A stretch of 64,000 bases of DNA from Pseudomonas sp. L5B5 (GCF_020520285.1 NZ_CP084742.1:1736001-1800000); one strand, 5' to 3'; shown: positions 27,806 through 36,699, counted from the first letter of the stretch. The notes: generated by a model from the letters alone, not told the origin. Program-made: numbers and translations.

Positions 27806-28465
27806 ATGAACAAGGCGCTCTACAGCCTTTGTGCCGCCACCCTGGCGCTGTCTCTCGACGCGGCCCATGCCGCCTCCGTTGCCGAAGTCTTCACCGGTGA
27901 CATGCTGGGCACCAACCAGCGCTACTTCGAATCGGTAGCCGGAATTCCCCGGGAATCCAATGGCAATGCCCATGTGTTCAAGGTCCAGGGCTGCCAGATC
28001 ACCGCAACCATCGAAGGCGGCAAGGTCAGCACCTTGCGCATGGAACTGAGCCCCAAATGCCAGGCCGACCTGACCCAGTTCGTCGGCACCTATGCCCCTG
28101 CTCCCGGCCAACCCCTCACCGTGGGCGCCTTCAACGAGTCGTCCGGCGGAGGCCTGAGCTATAGCGCCGACTGCCTGAGCATGTGCGGCAATGCCGCGGA
28201 CCCGTCGGTCTATGCGCACTGGGAAGGCCCCCATGCCGTGGACTTCAAGGAAGTGCTGCTGGAGGTCATGCTGGTCTCGGACGCAGCGATCAACGCCGCC
28301 GACCAGTGGGCGACCCAGATGCAGAAGGCCGAGGGCGACGACTATGTGATGGAGACGCGCTTCAACTGCGACCAGAAATACGCTCCCGTCGCGCAGAAGG
28401 CCTTTGAAAAAGTGCAGGTCACCGCCGTCACCATCGGCACCGGACTCAAGGCGCCCGGCTGCTGA
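27806..28465 (+). CDS. Exported protein of unknown function
   Basis: A 219-residue protein with a clear signal peptide (MNKALYSLCAATLALSLDA, cut after AHA). The mature part has six cysteines (QGCQI, SPKCQ, ADCLSMCGN, FNCDQ, APGC), an even number consistent with periplasmic disulfides. I do not recognise the family. GAAAGGA supplies the ribosome site. It stands alone between intergenic stretches. A periplasmic or cell-surface role is likely, but no function can be assigned. Confidence 0.75.
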   Translation: MNKALYSLCAATLALSLDAAHAASVAEVFTGDMLGTNQRYFESVAGIPRESNGNAHVFKVQGCQITATIEGGKVSTLRMELSPKCQADLTQFVGTYAPAPGQPLTVGAFNESSGGGLSYSADCLSMCGNAADPSVYAHWEGPHAVDFKEVLLEVMLVSDAAINAADQWATQMQKAEGDDYVMETRFNCDQKYAPVAQKAFEKVQVTAVTIGTGLKAPGC

Positions 28466-28606
28466 CAGCCAACGCCAGAGGCGTGATGGCAGCCGGGAAT
28501 GGACCACCACCGGCTGCCCCACCGACAGGCGAGGCGTCAGCCAGAGCGCACCCAGGGATCCGGCTCAAGCTGATATCATTCGCGCCTCCACCCTGGGTAG
28601 AAAACG

Positions 28607-28768
28607 ATGAATCGTCGCAAGAAAATCAAGCAGCTGTTGGACGCTCACGCGAAAAAAGCCAAGGCCAAGCTGGCTCCGAAAAACAAGCCCAAGTACATCT
28701 GCAAGGCAGACCGATTGAAGTTGGCCGAAACAGCCGCTCGTGAGGCGCAGGCGTCGACCGAGGGCTGA
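28607..28768 (+). CDS. DUF2986 small basic protein
   Basis: A 53-residue protein: MNRRKKIKQLLDAHAKKAKA at the start, then KLAPKNKPKYICKADRLKLA and a short acidic tail. This is the highly conserved small DUF2986 protein of pseudomonads and vibrios, of unknown function. It is strongly Lys-rich with a single cysteine. The upstream AT-rich GATATCATTCG at 28572 may be part of its promoter. Confidence 0.8.
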   Translation: MNRRKKIKQLLDAHAKKAKAKLAPKNKPKYICKADRLKLAETAAREAQASTEG

Positions 28769-28930
28769 TACGGCAGGCTCGAGCAGTGGCCTCATGGGCC
28801 GGTCACTCATCTGTACTGGCTTACGGCGATGAGCCGCTGGAAATGCCTGTATCAAGGTGACGACGTGAATCGAAGCCGGGCCGTTTGAGAGTAGCGCCTC
28901 CCAGAGCACACAACTGGAGTCTCATCGAAC

Positions 28931-29647
28931 ATGTACGCCACTGGAACGCATCTGATCGTGGGTCGAGGTCTCTACACTCACCACGGGATCTTTGTCGGCA
29001 GGAATCGCGTGATCCACTATTCCGGCATGGGCTCGGGCCTGCATAAGGGCTGTATCGAGTCGACCTCTCTTGAAGCCTTCCTGCAAGGCAAGCAGGCCAG
29101 GGTCAGGACTTACAAAAAAATCCATTTCCGCGGCCCCGAGATCTGCCGCCGGGCCCGCTCGCGGCTGGGCGAGGATCAGTACAACCTCCTGTTCAACAAC
29201 TGCGAACACTTCGCCTCCTGGTGCGCCACCGACCGACATACCAGCAAGCAAGTTGAAGCGGCGAGCCAGCGCCTGGGCGCGGCTACCACGGCCCATCTGC
29301 TGGGGCGCCAGGTGGCGAAAAAAGCTGCAGAACACACCACCAGGGCTCTGCTCAACCAAGGCGCAAACGTCGCTGCACGCCAGATGCTGGCCGGCCAGGT
29401 CACCAAGACCGCGGCCAATCAAGTGGCCCGATCACTGGCCGGCCAGGCCATGGCCAAGGGCGCAGTCAGCACCGTTGCCGGTTTCGCTGCCACAAGTGGA
29501 GTTTCCGGCATGACTGCTGCGGGGCTTGGCGTAGTGGGTTTCGCCGGCGGAACAGCCCTTGCCCCCGCGGTGGCAACCGTAGCCGTCGCGGCAGGCGCGG
29601 CTTATGTCGTCAGCAGCGTCTGGGATTGGGTAACGGATTGGTGGTAG
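28931..29647 (+). CDS. LRAT-domain (NlpC/P60-like) protein with hydrophobic tail
   Basis: A 238-residue protein. Residues about 1-100 form a lecithin:retinol-acyltransferase-like domain. Candidate catalytic His is at 17/18 (LYTHHGIFVG), a second His at 29 (RVIHYSG), and Cys91 in NNCEHFASWC. Residues about 105-160 are an Ala-rich helical linker, and the last 75 residues are Gly/Ala-rich and hydrophobic (GMTAAGLGVVGFAGGTALA). The fold covers acyltransferases and thiol hydrolases acting on lipids. The tail suggests membrane insertion. No signal peptide or partner gene is seen. It may be a lipid-modifying enzyme or an effector. Confidence 0.75.
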   Translation: MYATGTHLIVGRGLYTHHGIFVGRNRVIHYSGMGSGLHKGCIESTSLEAFLQGKQARVRTYKKIHFRGPEICRRARSRLGEDQYNLLFNNCEHFASWCATDRHTSKQVEAASQRLGAATTAHLLGRQVAKKAAEHTTRALLNQGANVAARQMLAGQVTKTAANQVARSLAGQAMAKGAVSTVAGFAATSGVSGMTAAGLGVVGFAGGTALAPAVATVAVAAGAAYVVSSVWDWVTDWW

Positions 29648-29707
29648 GCCGCAAGACTTAGGCAGCAGCCGGCCCTCTCCCGCCAACAGGCGACGCGCTG
29701 CGTCTCA

Positions 29708-29835
29708 TGCCGATCAGTCAGGATATGGTAGGAGCGAGGCTTGCCCGCGATGGACGTCAGAGCGCTGCGCTGATCCAGTCATGCGCTACCGTTAACCACC
29801 ATCGCGAGCAATCGAGCGTCGACCGGCTGCTCCTG
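29708..29835. repeat. Dispersed intergenic repeat, copy A
   Basis: About 128 bp framed by GTAGGAGCGAGGCTTGCCCG at one end and GTCGACCGGCTGCTCCTGC at the other. It is closely similar, in reverse orientation, to 61229-61362, including internal ATCGAGCGTCGACCGGCTGC. The ends are partly self-complementary, as in Pseudomonas REP-type elements. Confidence 0.85.
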
Positions 29836-29974
29836 CAGGGGACCACCTCGCTTATAGGGGGAGGTCCTGCGGACCACAGCACAGTCGAGGATTTCCAGCA
29901 GGTTGCGGGCTGCGCCGATGTGTTGGTGAGCGCAGGTATCCCGACCAGCAGCCATCTTCAGTTGTTTGTTGCCA

Positions 29975-30634
29975 TTACATCTGTCTGCCGTTTTGCGCAG
30001 CGATCGCAACGGTGGTCGGCGAATCAGCGAGGGGGATGAACTTACGTGTCGCACCATCAAGCGCATCGATGCCCCCCGCCTCGATGTCGTAGACCCAACC
30101 GTGCAAATTCATGCGTCCCTGTTCGAGCGCAAGTGCCACGGAGGGATGCGTACGTAGGTTCGCCAGTTGGGCAATCACGTTTTCGCGCACGAGGCCGTCG
30201 AGCTTCGCACGAGGCGTGTCGAACTCATGCGCCGCGTTAATCGCTTTCGCGGCGTCCGAATGGCGTAGCCAGTTGGCCACTGCCGGAAGATGATCCAGGC
30301 ACGTGCAACGCGAAATCGCGCCCATCGCGCCGCAGTCCGAGTGGCCACAAATCACGATGTCCTGTACGCCGAGCACTGCGACTGCATATTCGACGGTGGC
30401 TGAAACGCCACCAGGCTCAGGGCCATACGACGGCACAATGTTGCCAGCGTTGCGAATGACGAATAGTTCGCCCGGCTCCCGCTGCGTAAGGAGTTCAGGC
30501 ACAACACGACTGTCCGAGCAGGTGACGAACAACGCCTTCGGATTCTGTGTCGTCGCGAGCTGCTTGAAAAGCTCGATGCGTTGCGGATAAACCTCGCGCT
30601 GAAAGCGCAGAAAGCCGTCAATGATGTCACGCAT
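29975..30634 (-). CDS. cynT: Beta-class carbonic anhydrase, CynT-like
   Basis: A 219-residue zinc enzyme, the same length as E. coli CynT and very like it along the whole chain. Zn ligands are Cys39, His98 and Cys101 (CSDSR, GHSDCGA), with Asp41 and Arg43 as the catalytic pair. It interconverts CO2 and bicarbonate. CynT normally supplies bicarbonate for cyanase (CynS), yet no cynS or cynR is present in this window. The start ATG 30634 has GGAGG 6 bases upstream. The frame open to 30745 is rejected. Confidence 0.92.
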   Translation of the reverse strand: MRDIIDGFLRFQREVYPQRIELFKQLATTQNPKALFVTCSDSRVVPELLTQREPGELFVIRNAGNIVPSYGPEPGGVSATVEYAVAVLGVQDIVICGHSDCGAMGAISRCTCLDHLPAVANWLRHSDAAKAINAAHEFDTPRAKLDGLVRENVIAQLANLRTHPSVALALEQGRMNLHGWVYDIEAGGIDALDGATRKFIPLADSPTTVAIAAQNGRQM

Positions 30635-31199
30635 GGAGTCCTCCAAAACCCAATACCAGATGTTGGCACAAAGCACTCGATAGGCCATCGTGCCGCAGTG
30701 GTCGTCATTATTGCAGACGTCGAGCGCGCTGGCTGCAAGCCGCAATCATCGCGGCGGATATCCGAAGCGCCTTGGCAGTCGCCCTTTTAGCTTTCGCTGG
30801 TCTGTAGGGCGAGTGCGGGTGGAAAGCGAGTGTTCTAAAGCGACAGCTCTTGGCCAGATGGCAGGCTGCCAGGTAGCGAAAAGTACATTCGTCCGCGACC
30901 TGCGCTCACATCCTGCCCCTCGGCCTCAGCCGACGCCTGTGGCCCCCGGAAATGACGATGCACAGCGTCGGAACTGGCCGGACAGCGAGTGGCGCAACTG
31001 ACCGTATACCCATCATGAGCAAGCCTAAAGATTGAGTGAAATCAATTCGTTTTCACTCGATCAATGCTGCTGCATAAAATGCACCCCAATTGGAAACATC
31101 AAAAAGATCATCAAGTAAAACCAGAACACTGAACTGGAGTTAAACAAACCCAACAGGCAAGTTCAGGTCTTACCTCAAGATTCAGGGTGCCGGATCATA
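30635..31199. other. 565-bp divergent intergenic region
   Basis: No gene is recognisable. The left two thirds are GC-rich and carry only short frames. The right part, from about 31010, is AT-rich and holds an inverted repeat and the mesX promoter. It may include remnants of a gene once beside cynT. Confidence 0.45.
31034..31058. promoter_or_regulatory. Inverted-repeat operator candidate upstream of mesX
   Basis: Perfect 8-bp arms GAGTGAAA and TTTCACTC lie 9 bases apart in an AT-rich stretch about 140 bp before the mesX start. The spacing and symmetry suit a dimeric regulator. The MetR half-site TGAA is within the arms, but the spacing is not the classical one. Confidence 0.45.
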
Positions 31200-32183
31200 A
31201 TGAATAACGAGTTTGCATTTACCATCAAGAGCATTTGTTTCGACGAAAATTATCAACCCTCTGAAAACACCCGCATCACCACCAATTTCGCCAACCTGGC
31301 CAGAGGAAATAGTCGCCAGGAGAATCTGCGCAACACGCTGAGGATGATTGACAATCGATTCAACGCCTTGGCGCATTGGGACAACCCCAGGGGTGATCGT
31401 TACACCGTCGAACTCGAAATCATTTCCGTAGAGATGAACATTGACGCCAAGAGCAATAACGATCCGCTACCACTGATCGAAGTATTGAAAACCAATATTA
31501 TCGACCAGCAAACCAACGAGCGCATCGAGGGTATTGTCGGAAACAACTTCTCGTCCTACGTCCGGGACTATGACTTCAGCGTGCTGTTGCTGGGGCACAA
31601 CAATGGCCAGTCCGGTTTCAGCACCCCGGATAATTTTGGCGACCTGCATGGAAAGCTGTTCAAGTACTTTGTCAACTCGAGCACTTTCAAGGAGCACTTC
31701 AACAAGCCGCCTGTCATATGCCTGAGTGTTTCAAGCAGCAGGACCTACCATCGGACTGAAAACCACCACCCGGTACTGGGTGTTGAATACCAGCAGGATG
31801 AGTACTCCTTGACCGATGAATACTTCAACAAGATGGGTTTGAAGGTTCGCTATTTCATGCCTGCGAACAGCGCCGCGCCTCTGGCTTTTTATTTTTCCGG
31901 CGATCTGCTGGGTGACTACACCAATCTTGAACTTATCAGCACCATCAGCACGATGGACACCTTCCAGAAGATTTACCGGCCCGAAATCTACAATGCAAAC
32001 TCCGCGGCAGGAAAGTCTTATCAGCCAAGTTTGAAAAACCAGGATTATTCATTAACTCGAATTGTCTATGATCGAGAAGAACGCAGCCGACTGGCCATTG
32101 AGCAGGGACAGTTTGTTGAAGAGCACTTTATCAAGCCATACCAGACCCTTCTTGAGCAGTGGTCTGCCCGCTACGCTCTTTGA
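31200..32183 (+). CDS. mesX: DUF1852 protein MesX, methionine synthase partner
   Basis: A 327-residue DUF1852 protein, opening MNNEFAFTIKSICFDENYQP, with internal DYDFSVLLLGHNNG and VICLSVSSSRTYHRTENHHP. Genetic work on folate-independent methionine synthases showed that MesD needs MesX and oxygen. Its biochemical role is unknown. The mesD gene follows at 28 bp. The protein is rich in Asn, Tyr and Phe, and lower in GC than the flanking genes. Confidence 0.88.
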   Translation: MNNEFAFTIKSICFDENYQPSENTRITTNFANLARGNSRQENLRNTLRMIDNRFNALAHWDNPRGDRYTVELEIISVEMNIDAKSNNDPLPLIEVLKTNIIDQQTNERIEGIVGNNFSSYVRDYDFSVLLLGHNNGQSGFSTPDNFGDLHGKLFKYFVNSSTFKEHFNKPPVICLSVSSSRTYHRTENHHPVLGVEYQQDEYSLTDEYFNKMGLKVRYFMPANSAAPLAFYFSGDLLGDYTNLELISTISTMDTFQKIYRPEIYNANSAAGKSYQPSLKNQDYSLTRIVYDREERSRLAIEQGQFVEEHFIKPYQTLLEQWSARYAL

Positions 32184-32210
32184 CCGATAAAAAATACAAG
32201 GTTATCCATC

Positions 32211-33239
32211 ATGAAAAAACTGCTACCTACTTCAACCGCCGGCAGCCTGCCAAAACCCTCTTGGCTTGCACAACCCGAAACACTCTGGTCGCCGTGGAAA
32301 CTGCAAGACGAGGAGCTGACTGAAGGCAAGCAAGATGCTTTGCGCTTGTCGTTGCAAGAGCAGCAGCAGGCAGGCATTGATATTGTCAGTGATGGCGAAC
32401 AGACCCGCCAACACTTCGTCACTACATTTATCGAGCACCTTGACGGCGTTGACTTCGAAAAGCGCGAGACCGTCAGAATTCGTGATCGTTATGATGCCAG
32501 CGTACCGACGGTGGTGGGCGCGGTGACTCGCCAGAAACCGGTCTTTGTCGAAGATGCCAAATTCTTGCGCCAGCAAACCAGGCAACCCATCAAGTGGGCC
32601 CTGCCAGGTCCCATGACGATGATCGATACGCTTTATGACAATCACTATAAAAGTCGCGAAAAACTGGCCTGGGAATTCGCCAAGATTCTCAATCAGGAAG
32701 CCAGGGAACTGGAGGCTGCCGGTGTCGACATCATCCAGTTTGATGAGCCCGCCTTTAATGTGTTCTTCGACGAGGTGAATGACTGGGGAGTTGCCACCCT
32801 GGAAAGGGCAATTGAAGGCCTTAAATGTGAAACCGCTGTGCACATTTGCTATGGCTATGGCATCAAGGCCAATACAGATTGGAAAAAAACGCTGGGTTCG
32901 GAGTGGCGGCAATACGAAGAAGCCTTTCCCAAGCTGCAAAAGTCCAGCATCGATATCGTCTCGCTGGAATGCCACAACTCTCATGTCCCGATGGATCTCA
33001 TTGAGCTCATTCGCGGCAAGAAGGTGATGGTAGGCGCCATTGATGTGGCGTCCAACACCATTGAAACACCAGAGGAAGTAGCCAATACCCTGCGCAAGGC
33101 ACTGCAGTTCGTCGATGCCGACAAGCTCTATCCCTGCACCAACTGCGGCATGGCTCCCCTGCCCCGCCACGTGGCCAGAGGCAAGCTGAATGCTTTAAGT
33201 GCAGGCGCAGAGATCATCCGCCGGGAACTCTCGAACTAG
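32211..33239 (+). CDS. mesD: Methionine synthase MesD (folate-independent, MetE C-terminal-like)
   Basis: A 342-residue protein matching only the catalytic C-terminal half of MetE. Zn ligands by pattern: His211 and Cys213 (VHICYGYG), Glu253 (SLECHNSH), and Cys309 or Cys312 (PCTNCGM). The substrate loop IVSDGEQTRQHF and the DEPAFNVF segment are present. The methyl donor of MesD is not 5-methyltetrahydrofolate and is unknown. Its neighbours mesX and a flavin reductase fit its oxygen need. Confidence 0.9.
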   Translation: MKKLLPTSTAGSLPKPSWLAQPETLWSPWKLQDEELTEGKQDALRLSLQEQQQAGIDIVSDGEQTRQHFVTTFIEHLDGVDFEKRETVRIRDRYDASVPTVVGAVTRQKPVFVEDAKFLRQQTRQPIKWALPGPMTMIDTLYDNHYKSREKLAWEFAKILNQEARELEAAGVDIIQFDEPAFNVFFDEVNDWGVATLERAIEGLKCETAVHICYGYGIKANTDWKKTLGSEWRQYEEAFPKLQKSSIDIVSLECHNSHVPMDLIELIRGKKVMVGAIDVASNTIETPEEVANTLRKALQFVDADKLYPCTNCGMAPLPRHVARGKLNALSAGAEIIRRELSN

Positions 33240-33354
33240 TACCGAGCGAAAGTCAAAGGAGGTGTATGGAGGGTGAAGCGCAAGGGTGAAGATTGCCGAG
33301 CTGCTTCAGGCCTCCTTGGCACTTGCGAGATGCACCCAATACTCAGGACCTGCC

Positions 33355-33864
33355 ATGTCACTTCCCAGTACGGCTATCGAGCCATTGAGCTTTCGCGAAG
33401 CGCTCGGGCACTACGCATCCGGTATCACGGTGATTACATCCCACATCGATGGCGAGCCCATTGGCTTCACTTGCCAGTCGTTCTACAGCGTGTCGATGAG
33501 CCCGCCGCTGGTGTCCTTCAGCGTAATGTCCAGTTCGGCCAGCTATCCCAAGATTCGCCAGGCAGGTCGGTTCGTGGTCAACATCCTGTCGGGTGAGCAG
33601 GTCAGGATTTCCAATCAGTTCGCTCGCAAAGGCACGGACAAATGGCACGGAGTCGAATGGCAGGAATCGCCGCTGGGCAATCCGGTCATTGCTGGCAGCC
33701 TGCACTGGCTTGATTGCGAAATTCACGCCGAACACGCCGCCGGTGATCACCTGATCGTGATTGGTGAAGTGAAAGCGCTGAACCTGCAAGAGGCTGCCGC
33801 CACGCAGCCATTGCTGTATTTCAAAGGACAATATTGCAACATCGCCGCGCCAGGCACGGTGTGA
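33355..33864 (+). CDS. Flavin reductase-like protein linked to mesXD
   Basis: A 169-residue flavin reductase-domain protein. [20 protein letters not shown] opens the split-barrel fold, followed by [20 protein letters not shown] (FMN-binding loop) and [11 protein letters not shown]. The fold reduces FMN/FAD or acts as an FMN-binding partner of monooxygenases. The ATG at 33355 gives the family N-terminus, and the longer frame to 33286 does not. It lies 115 bp after mesD on the same strand. It may supply reduced flavin for the oxygen-dependent MesD/MesX reaction (inference). Confidence 0.88.
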   Translation: MSLPSTAIEPLSFREALGHYASGITVITSHIDGEPIGFTCQSFYSVSMSPPLVSFSVMSSSASYPKIRQAGRFVVNILSGEQVRISNQFARKGTDKWHGVEWQESPLGNPVIAGSLHWLDCEIHAEHAAGDHLIVIGEVKALNLQEAAATQPLLYFKGQYCNIAAPGTV

Positions 33865-33918
33865 GCATTTAACCACGCGGCTCTCTTTACGCCTTTCGCG
33901 ACGCGGGTCCGCAGGTTG

Positions 33919-33948
33919 CCGGAGCACCTCACTGTGCTCCGGTCTTTT
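33919..33948 (+). terminator. Rho-independent terminator after the mesXD-flavin reductase set
   Basis: Perfect 9-bp stem CCGGAGCAC/GTGCTCCGG with a 6-base loop, then TCTTTTC. Confidence 0.85.
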
Positions 33949-33979
33949 CACATGGACCGTCATACCCTGGACACCCCTC

Positions 33980-34633
33980 ATGACAGACATCAAAAGGCCT
34001 AAACTCAGCCTTCCCGATGGCGCGCAGACATTGCTGCTGCACTCCTGCTGCGCGCCCTGTTCGGGAGAAGTAATGGAAGCGATCACCGCCTCGGGCATCG
34101 ACTACACCATTTTCTTCTACAACCCGAACATTCACCCTGAGCGTGAATACCGGTTGCGCAAGGACGAAAACATTCGCTTTGCCGAAGACCACAAGGTGCC
34201 GTTTATCGATGCCGATTACGATAAAGACAACTGGTTCGAACGTGCCAGGGGCATGGAGCACGAACCCGAGCGGGGCGTGCGTTGCACCATGTGTTTCGAT
34301 ATGCGCTTCGAACGTACCGCCCTCTACGCCTATGAAAACAACTTCAGCGTGATTTCCAGCTCCCTGGGTATCTCGCGCTGGAAAGACATGAAGCAAATCA
34401 CCGACAGCGGCATTCGCAGCGCGCAAAAGTATCCCGGCATCACCTATTGGGACTACAACTGGCGCAAGGGGGGCGGCTCGGCGCGGATGATCGACATCAG
34501 CAAGCGCGAACGTTTTTATCAGCAGGAATATTGCGGTTGCATCTACTCGCTGCGCGACACCAACCACCATCGCAAGGACCAGGGGCGAGACATCATCCGC
34601 ATTGGCGTCAAGTACTACGGGGACGATGAGTGA
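33980..34633 (+). CDS. queH: Epoxyqueuosine reductase QueH
   Basis: A 217-residue DUF208/QueH protein. Cysteine motifs are [11 protein letters not shown] near the start, RCTMCFDMR in the middle and EYCGCIYS near the end. These bind the iron-sulfur cluster and a further iron site. QueH converts epoxyqueuosine in tRNA to queuosine, replacing the unrelated QueG. The start ATG 33980 comes just past the terminator. It is a single gene, and the other queuosine genes are not in this window. Confidence 0.92.
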   Translation: MTDIKRPKLSLPDGAQTLLLHSCCAPCSGEVMEAITASGIDYTIFFYNPNIHPEREYRLRKDENIRFAEDHKVPFIDADYDKDNWFERARGMEHEPERGVRCTMCFDMRFERTALYAYENNFSVISSSLGISRWKDMKQITDSGIRSAQKYPGITYWDYNWRKGGGSARMIDISKRERFYQQEYCGCIYSLRDTNHHRKDQGRDIIRIGVKYYGDDE

Positions 34634-34706
34634 TCGCTTCGCGGCCCGCCCTGGCCTCGATCGATGCAGTGCCTGGTAGCGAAGAATCAGCAGGCATGAT
34701 TGGCCC

Positions 34707-34850
34707 ATGAACGTTCTGAAAAAGCTGTTGGTCGAGCAGCCCTTCGCTTGCGTCGTGGAGTTCGCTCACAAGCCTTCATCGCAACCTTTTGCCCCACGGC
34801 ATTCGACCACAAGCAACCGTTGCAGAGCGCTGGGGCGAATATCTGCCTGA
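34707..34850 (+). pseudogene. Possible gene fragment
   Basis: A 47-residue frame (MNVLKKLLVEQPFACVVEF and on) reads like the start of a protein, then stops. The next frame carries RWGEYLPDPTPYA just past it, as if one frameshift had split a short gene. I recognise no family. It lies between queH and the oppositely read immunity gene. Confidence 0.25.
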
Positions 34851-34859
34851 CCCGACGCC

Positions 34860-35795
34860 CTACGCCTGCGCCACCCAGTACCAGACCGTTTGCCCCTCGA
34901 ACTCCGGCATCACCTCCCCCGCCTCAAAGCAGCGCCGCGACTCCGGTTCCACCGGGGTGAACCAGTACCCGGCCTTGCTGCAGGACTGCCCCGCCACGAC
35001 CGGCGCCACCTGTTTGGGGTGGCTCGGCTGAAGGTTTCTTGCATAGGCCACCAGGTCCTTGGGATAGACCCGGTGCTCGACCCCACTGTCATCAAGGCCA
35101 TACAGGAAGGCGATGGCGGCCGCCTCGAACGCCCAGTACCCGCAATAGCTGCCCTCATCCCCTTGCAGGTGGTTGTCGTGCCAGGGCGCCTGTTCGAATG
35201 CGGGATACCAGTCGTCGCAATACTGCTGCAGAAGCTCGCTGGCCTCGGCCGGGTCGTCGGCGTAGATGGCCTGTATCAGCGGCGTGTAGACCTCGTGGTA
35301 CCAGTCATCCACATCAGCGCGGTCGGGCAGCAGTTTGCTCAGCAAGTCCTCGTAGAGGGTGTCGTCCCCTGCATAGCCTGCCGGGTCGATCAGGGCCACG
35401 AAGCGCTGTAGCAGGTCGGCACGGTGCAGCAGGATGCACAGGCTGAACACCTGGACGCACTCTTCGTACTGGTCAAGCCAGTCGTCGATGGCCAATGGCG
35501 TGATGTTCGGAATCTGCTCGTAGGTGGCCAACTGGGTTTGCAGGTGCTCGTAGCTGTCCACCAGGGTTTCCAGCAGGGGAATCAACAGGTCGATGCGATG
35601 GCCGGCGGTGTAGCGGATGAGGATTTCCTTGAAGATCCACTTTTGGAAATGCCGGGCCCTGAGGGATTTTTCCTGGGCTTCGGAGTCGGCCTCAAAGGTG
35701 TTTTCGGCAAAGAACTGCACACTGTGCTGGTAGTTGCTGAAGAAGTTCTCCAGACGCGCTTCGCTCAGGAGGGCTTGTCTTCTGTCCTTGATCAT
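34860..35795 (-). CDS. PoNi-type immunity protein (DUF1910/DUF1911)
   Basis: A 311-residue protein. An N-terminal DUF1910-like helical part (MIKDRRQALLSEARLENFF) is followed by a DUF1911-like C-terminal part. The latter has the Trp-rich WYPAFEQAPWHDNH and YCGYWAFEAAAIAFLYGLDD segments typical of PoNi proteins. These neutralise PoNe DNase effectors of type VI secretion systems. The start ATG 35795 has GGAAG upstream. No PoNe toxin gene lies upstream on the same strand, where it is usually found, so this is an orphan. The acidic composition fits a DNase inhibitor. Confidence 0.82.
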   Translation of the reverse strand: MIKDRRQALLSEARLENFFSNYQHSVQFFAENTFEADSEAQEKSLRARHFQKWIFKEILIRYTAGHRIDLLIPLLETLVDSYEHLQTQLATYEQIPNITPLAIDDWLDQYEECVQVFSLCILLHRADLLQRFVALIDPAGYAGDDTLYEDLLSKLLPDRADVDDWYHEVYTPLIQAIYADDPAEASELLQQYCDDWYPAFEQAPWHDNHLQGDEGSYCGYWAFEAAAIAFLYGLDDSGVEHRVYPKDLVAYARNLQPSHPKQVAPVVAGQSCSKAGYWFTPVEPESRRCFEAGEVMPEFEGQTVWYWVAQA

Positions 35796-35947
35796 GGGTC
35801 TTCCTTGTTGGAGCGGCGTCCACACCAGGCGCAACACCGGTACTGGCCTGGCTGCCTGGTCAGGGATAAAAAACAAAGCCTGCGGCACAGGTGGCGCAGG
35901 CTTGAACAGGGTTGCAACAGGCCTGGTTGAATCAGTGGCCGACCCGC

Positions 35948-36496
35948 CTAGAAATTCGCCGGGGTGTTGGCGCTGATGATCTCGGCCTCATCCTGGCCAA
36001 TATTGCGAAAGCTGTGGGGCAAAGTGGTGGGGAAGTAGTAACCATCCCCCGGGTTGAGCACGCTCACCTGCCCGTCCACCGTCAACTCCACGGTGCCGCG
36101 AGTCACCAGGCCGCACTCCTCGCCTTCGGCATGCACGATCGGCTCTGCGCCGGAGCTGGCACCCGGGGCGTACTGCTCGCGCAGAAAACGCATCTGCCGG
36201 TTGGCCAGCGGCGCGCCGATCATCAGCAGGCGCAGGCCATCACGACCCAGGTCGGGCTGTTCGTTGGCGCGGAACACGTACTGGTGCTCCCGAGGCGGCT
36301 GGTCGAAGGTGAAGAAGTCGGCCAGGGACATGGGGATGCCTTCCAGCAGCTTTTTCAAGGAGCTGACGGAAGGGCTGACGCGATTCTGTTCGATCAGGGA
36401 AATGGTGGCATTGGTAACGCCGCTACGACGGGCCAGCTCGCGCTGGGAGAGTTTGTAGCTTTCGCGAACGAGTTTGAGTCGGGTGCCCGTGTCCAT
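35948..36496 (-). CDS. puuR: XRE-cupin regulator, PuuR-like
   Basis: A 182-residue protein. Residues 1-65 form an XRE helix-turn-helix (LSQRELARRSGVTNATISLI). Residues about 110-180 form a cupin (HAEGEECGLVTRGTVELTV, ending GDGYYFPTTLPHSF). This is the architecture of PuuR, which represses putrescine-utilisation genes and is released by putrescine. The adjacent puuBCA genes and the polyamine transporter make that role likely. Confidence 0.88.
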   Translation of the reverse strand: MDTGTRLKLVRESYKLSQRELARRSGVTNATISLIEQNRVSPSVSSLKKLLEGIPMSLADFFTFDQPPREHQYVFRANEQPDLGRDGLRLLMIGAPLANRQMRFLREQYAPGASSGAEPIVHAEGEECGLVTRGTVELTVDGQVSVLNPGDGYYFPTTLPHSFRNIGQDEAEIISANTPANF

Positions 36497-36699
36497 AACA
36501 GCCTTATGTGAGTGGAACTGAAGGGTATCGTGTGGCGGTTGAGTCGCGAAAAACGCGATCTGGCTGCCCCTGGAGCCGGAAAAGGCGGCTATTTAAACAT
36601 GTTTGACACAGGGACTGTAAAGACTGGCGATGAGGGGAACGGCGGGGGAATTTCGGGCTGGGTTGGCGCGGGCTGCAACCCCCTGAAACCCTGCCTTTT

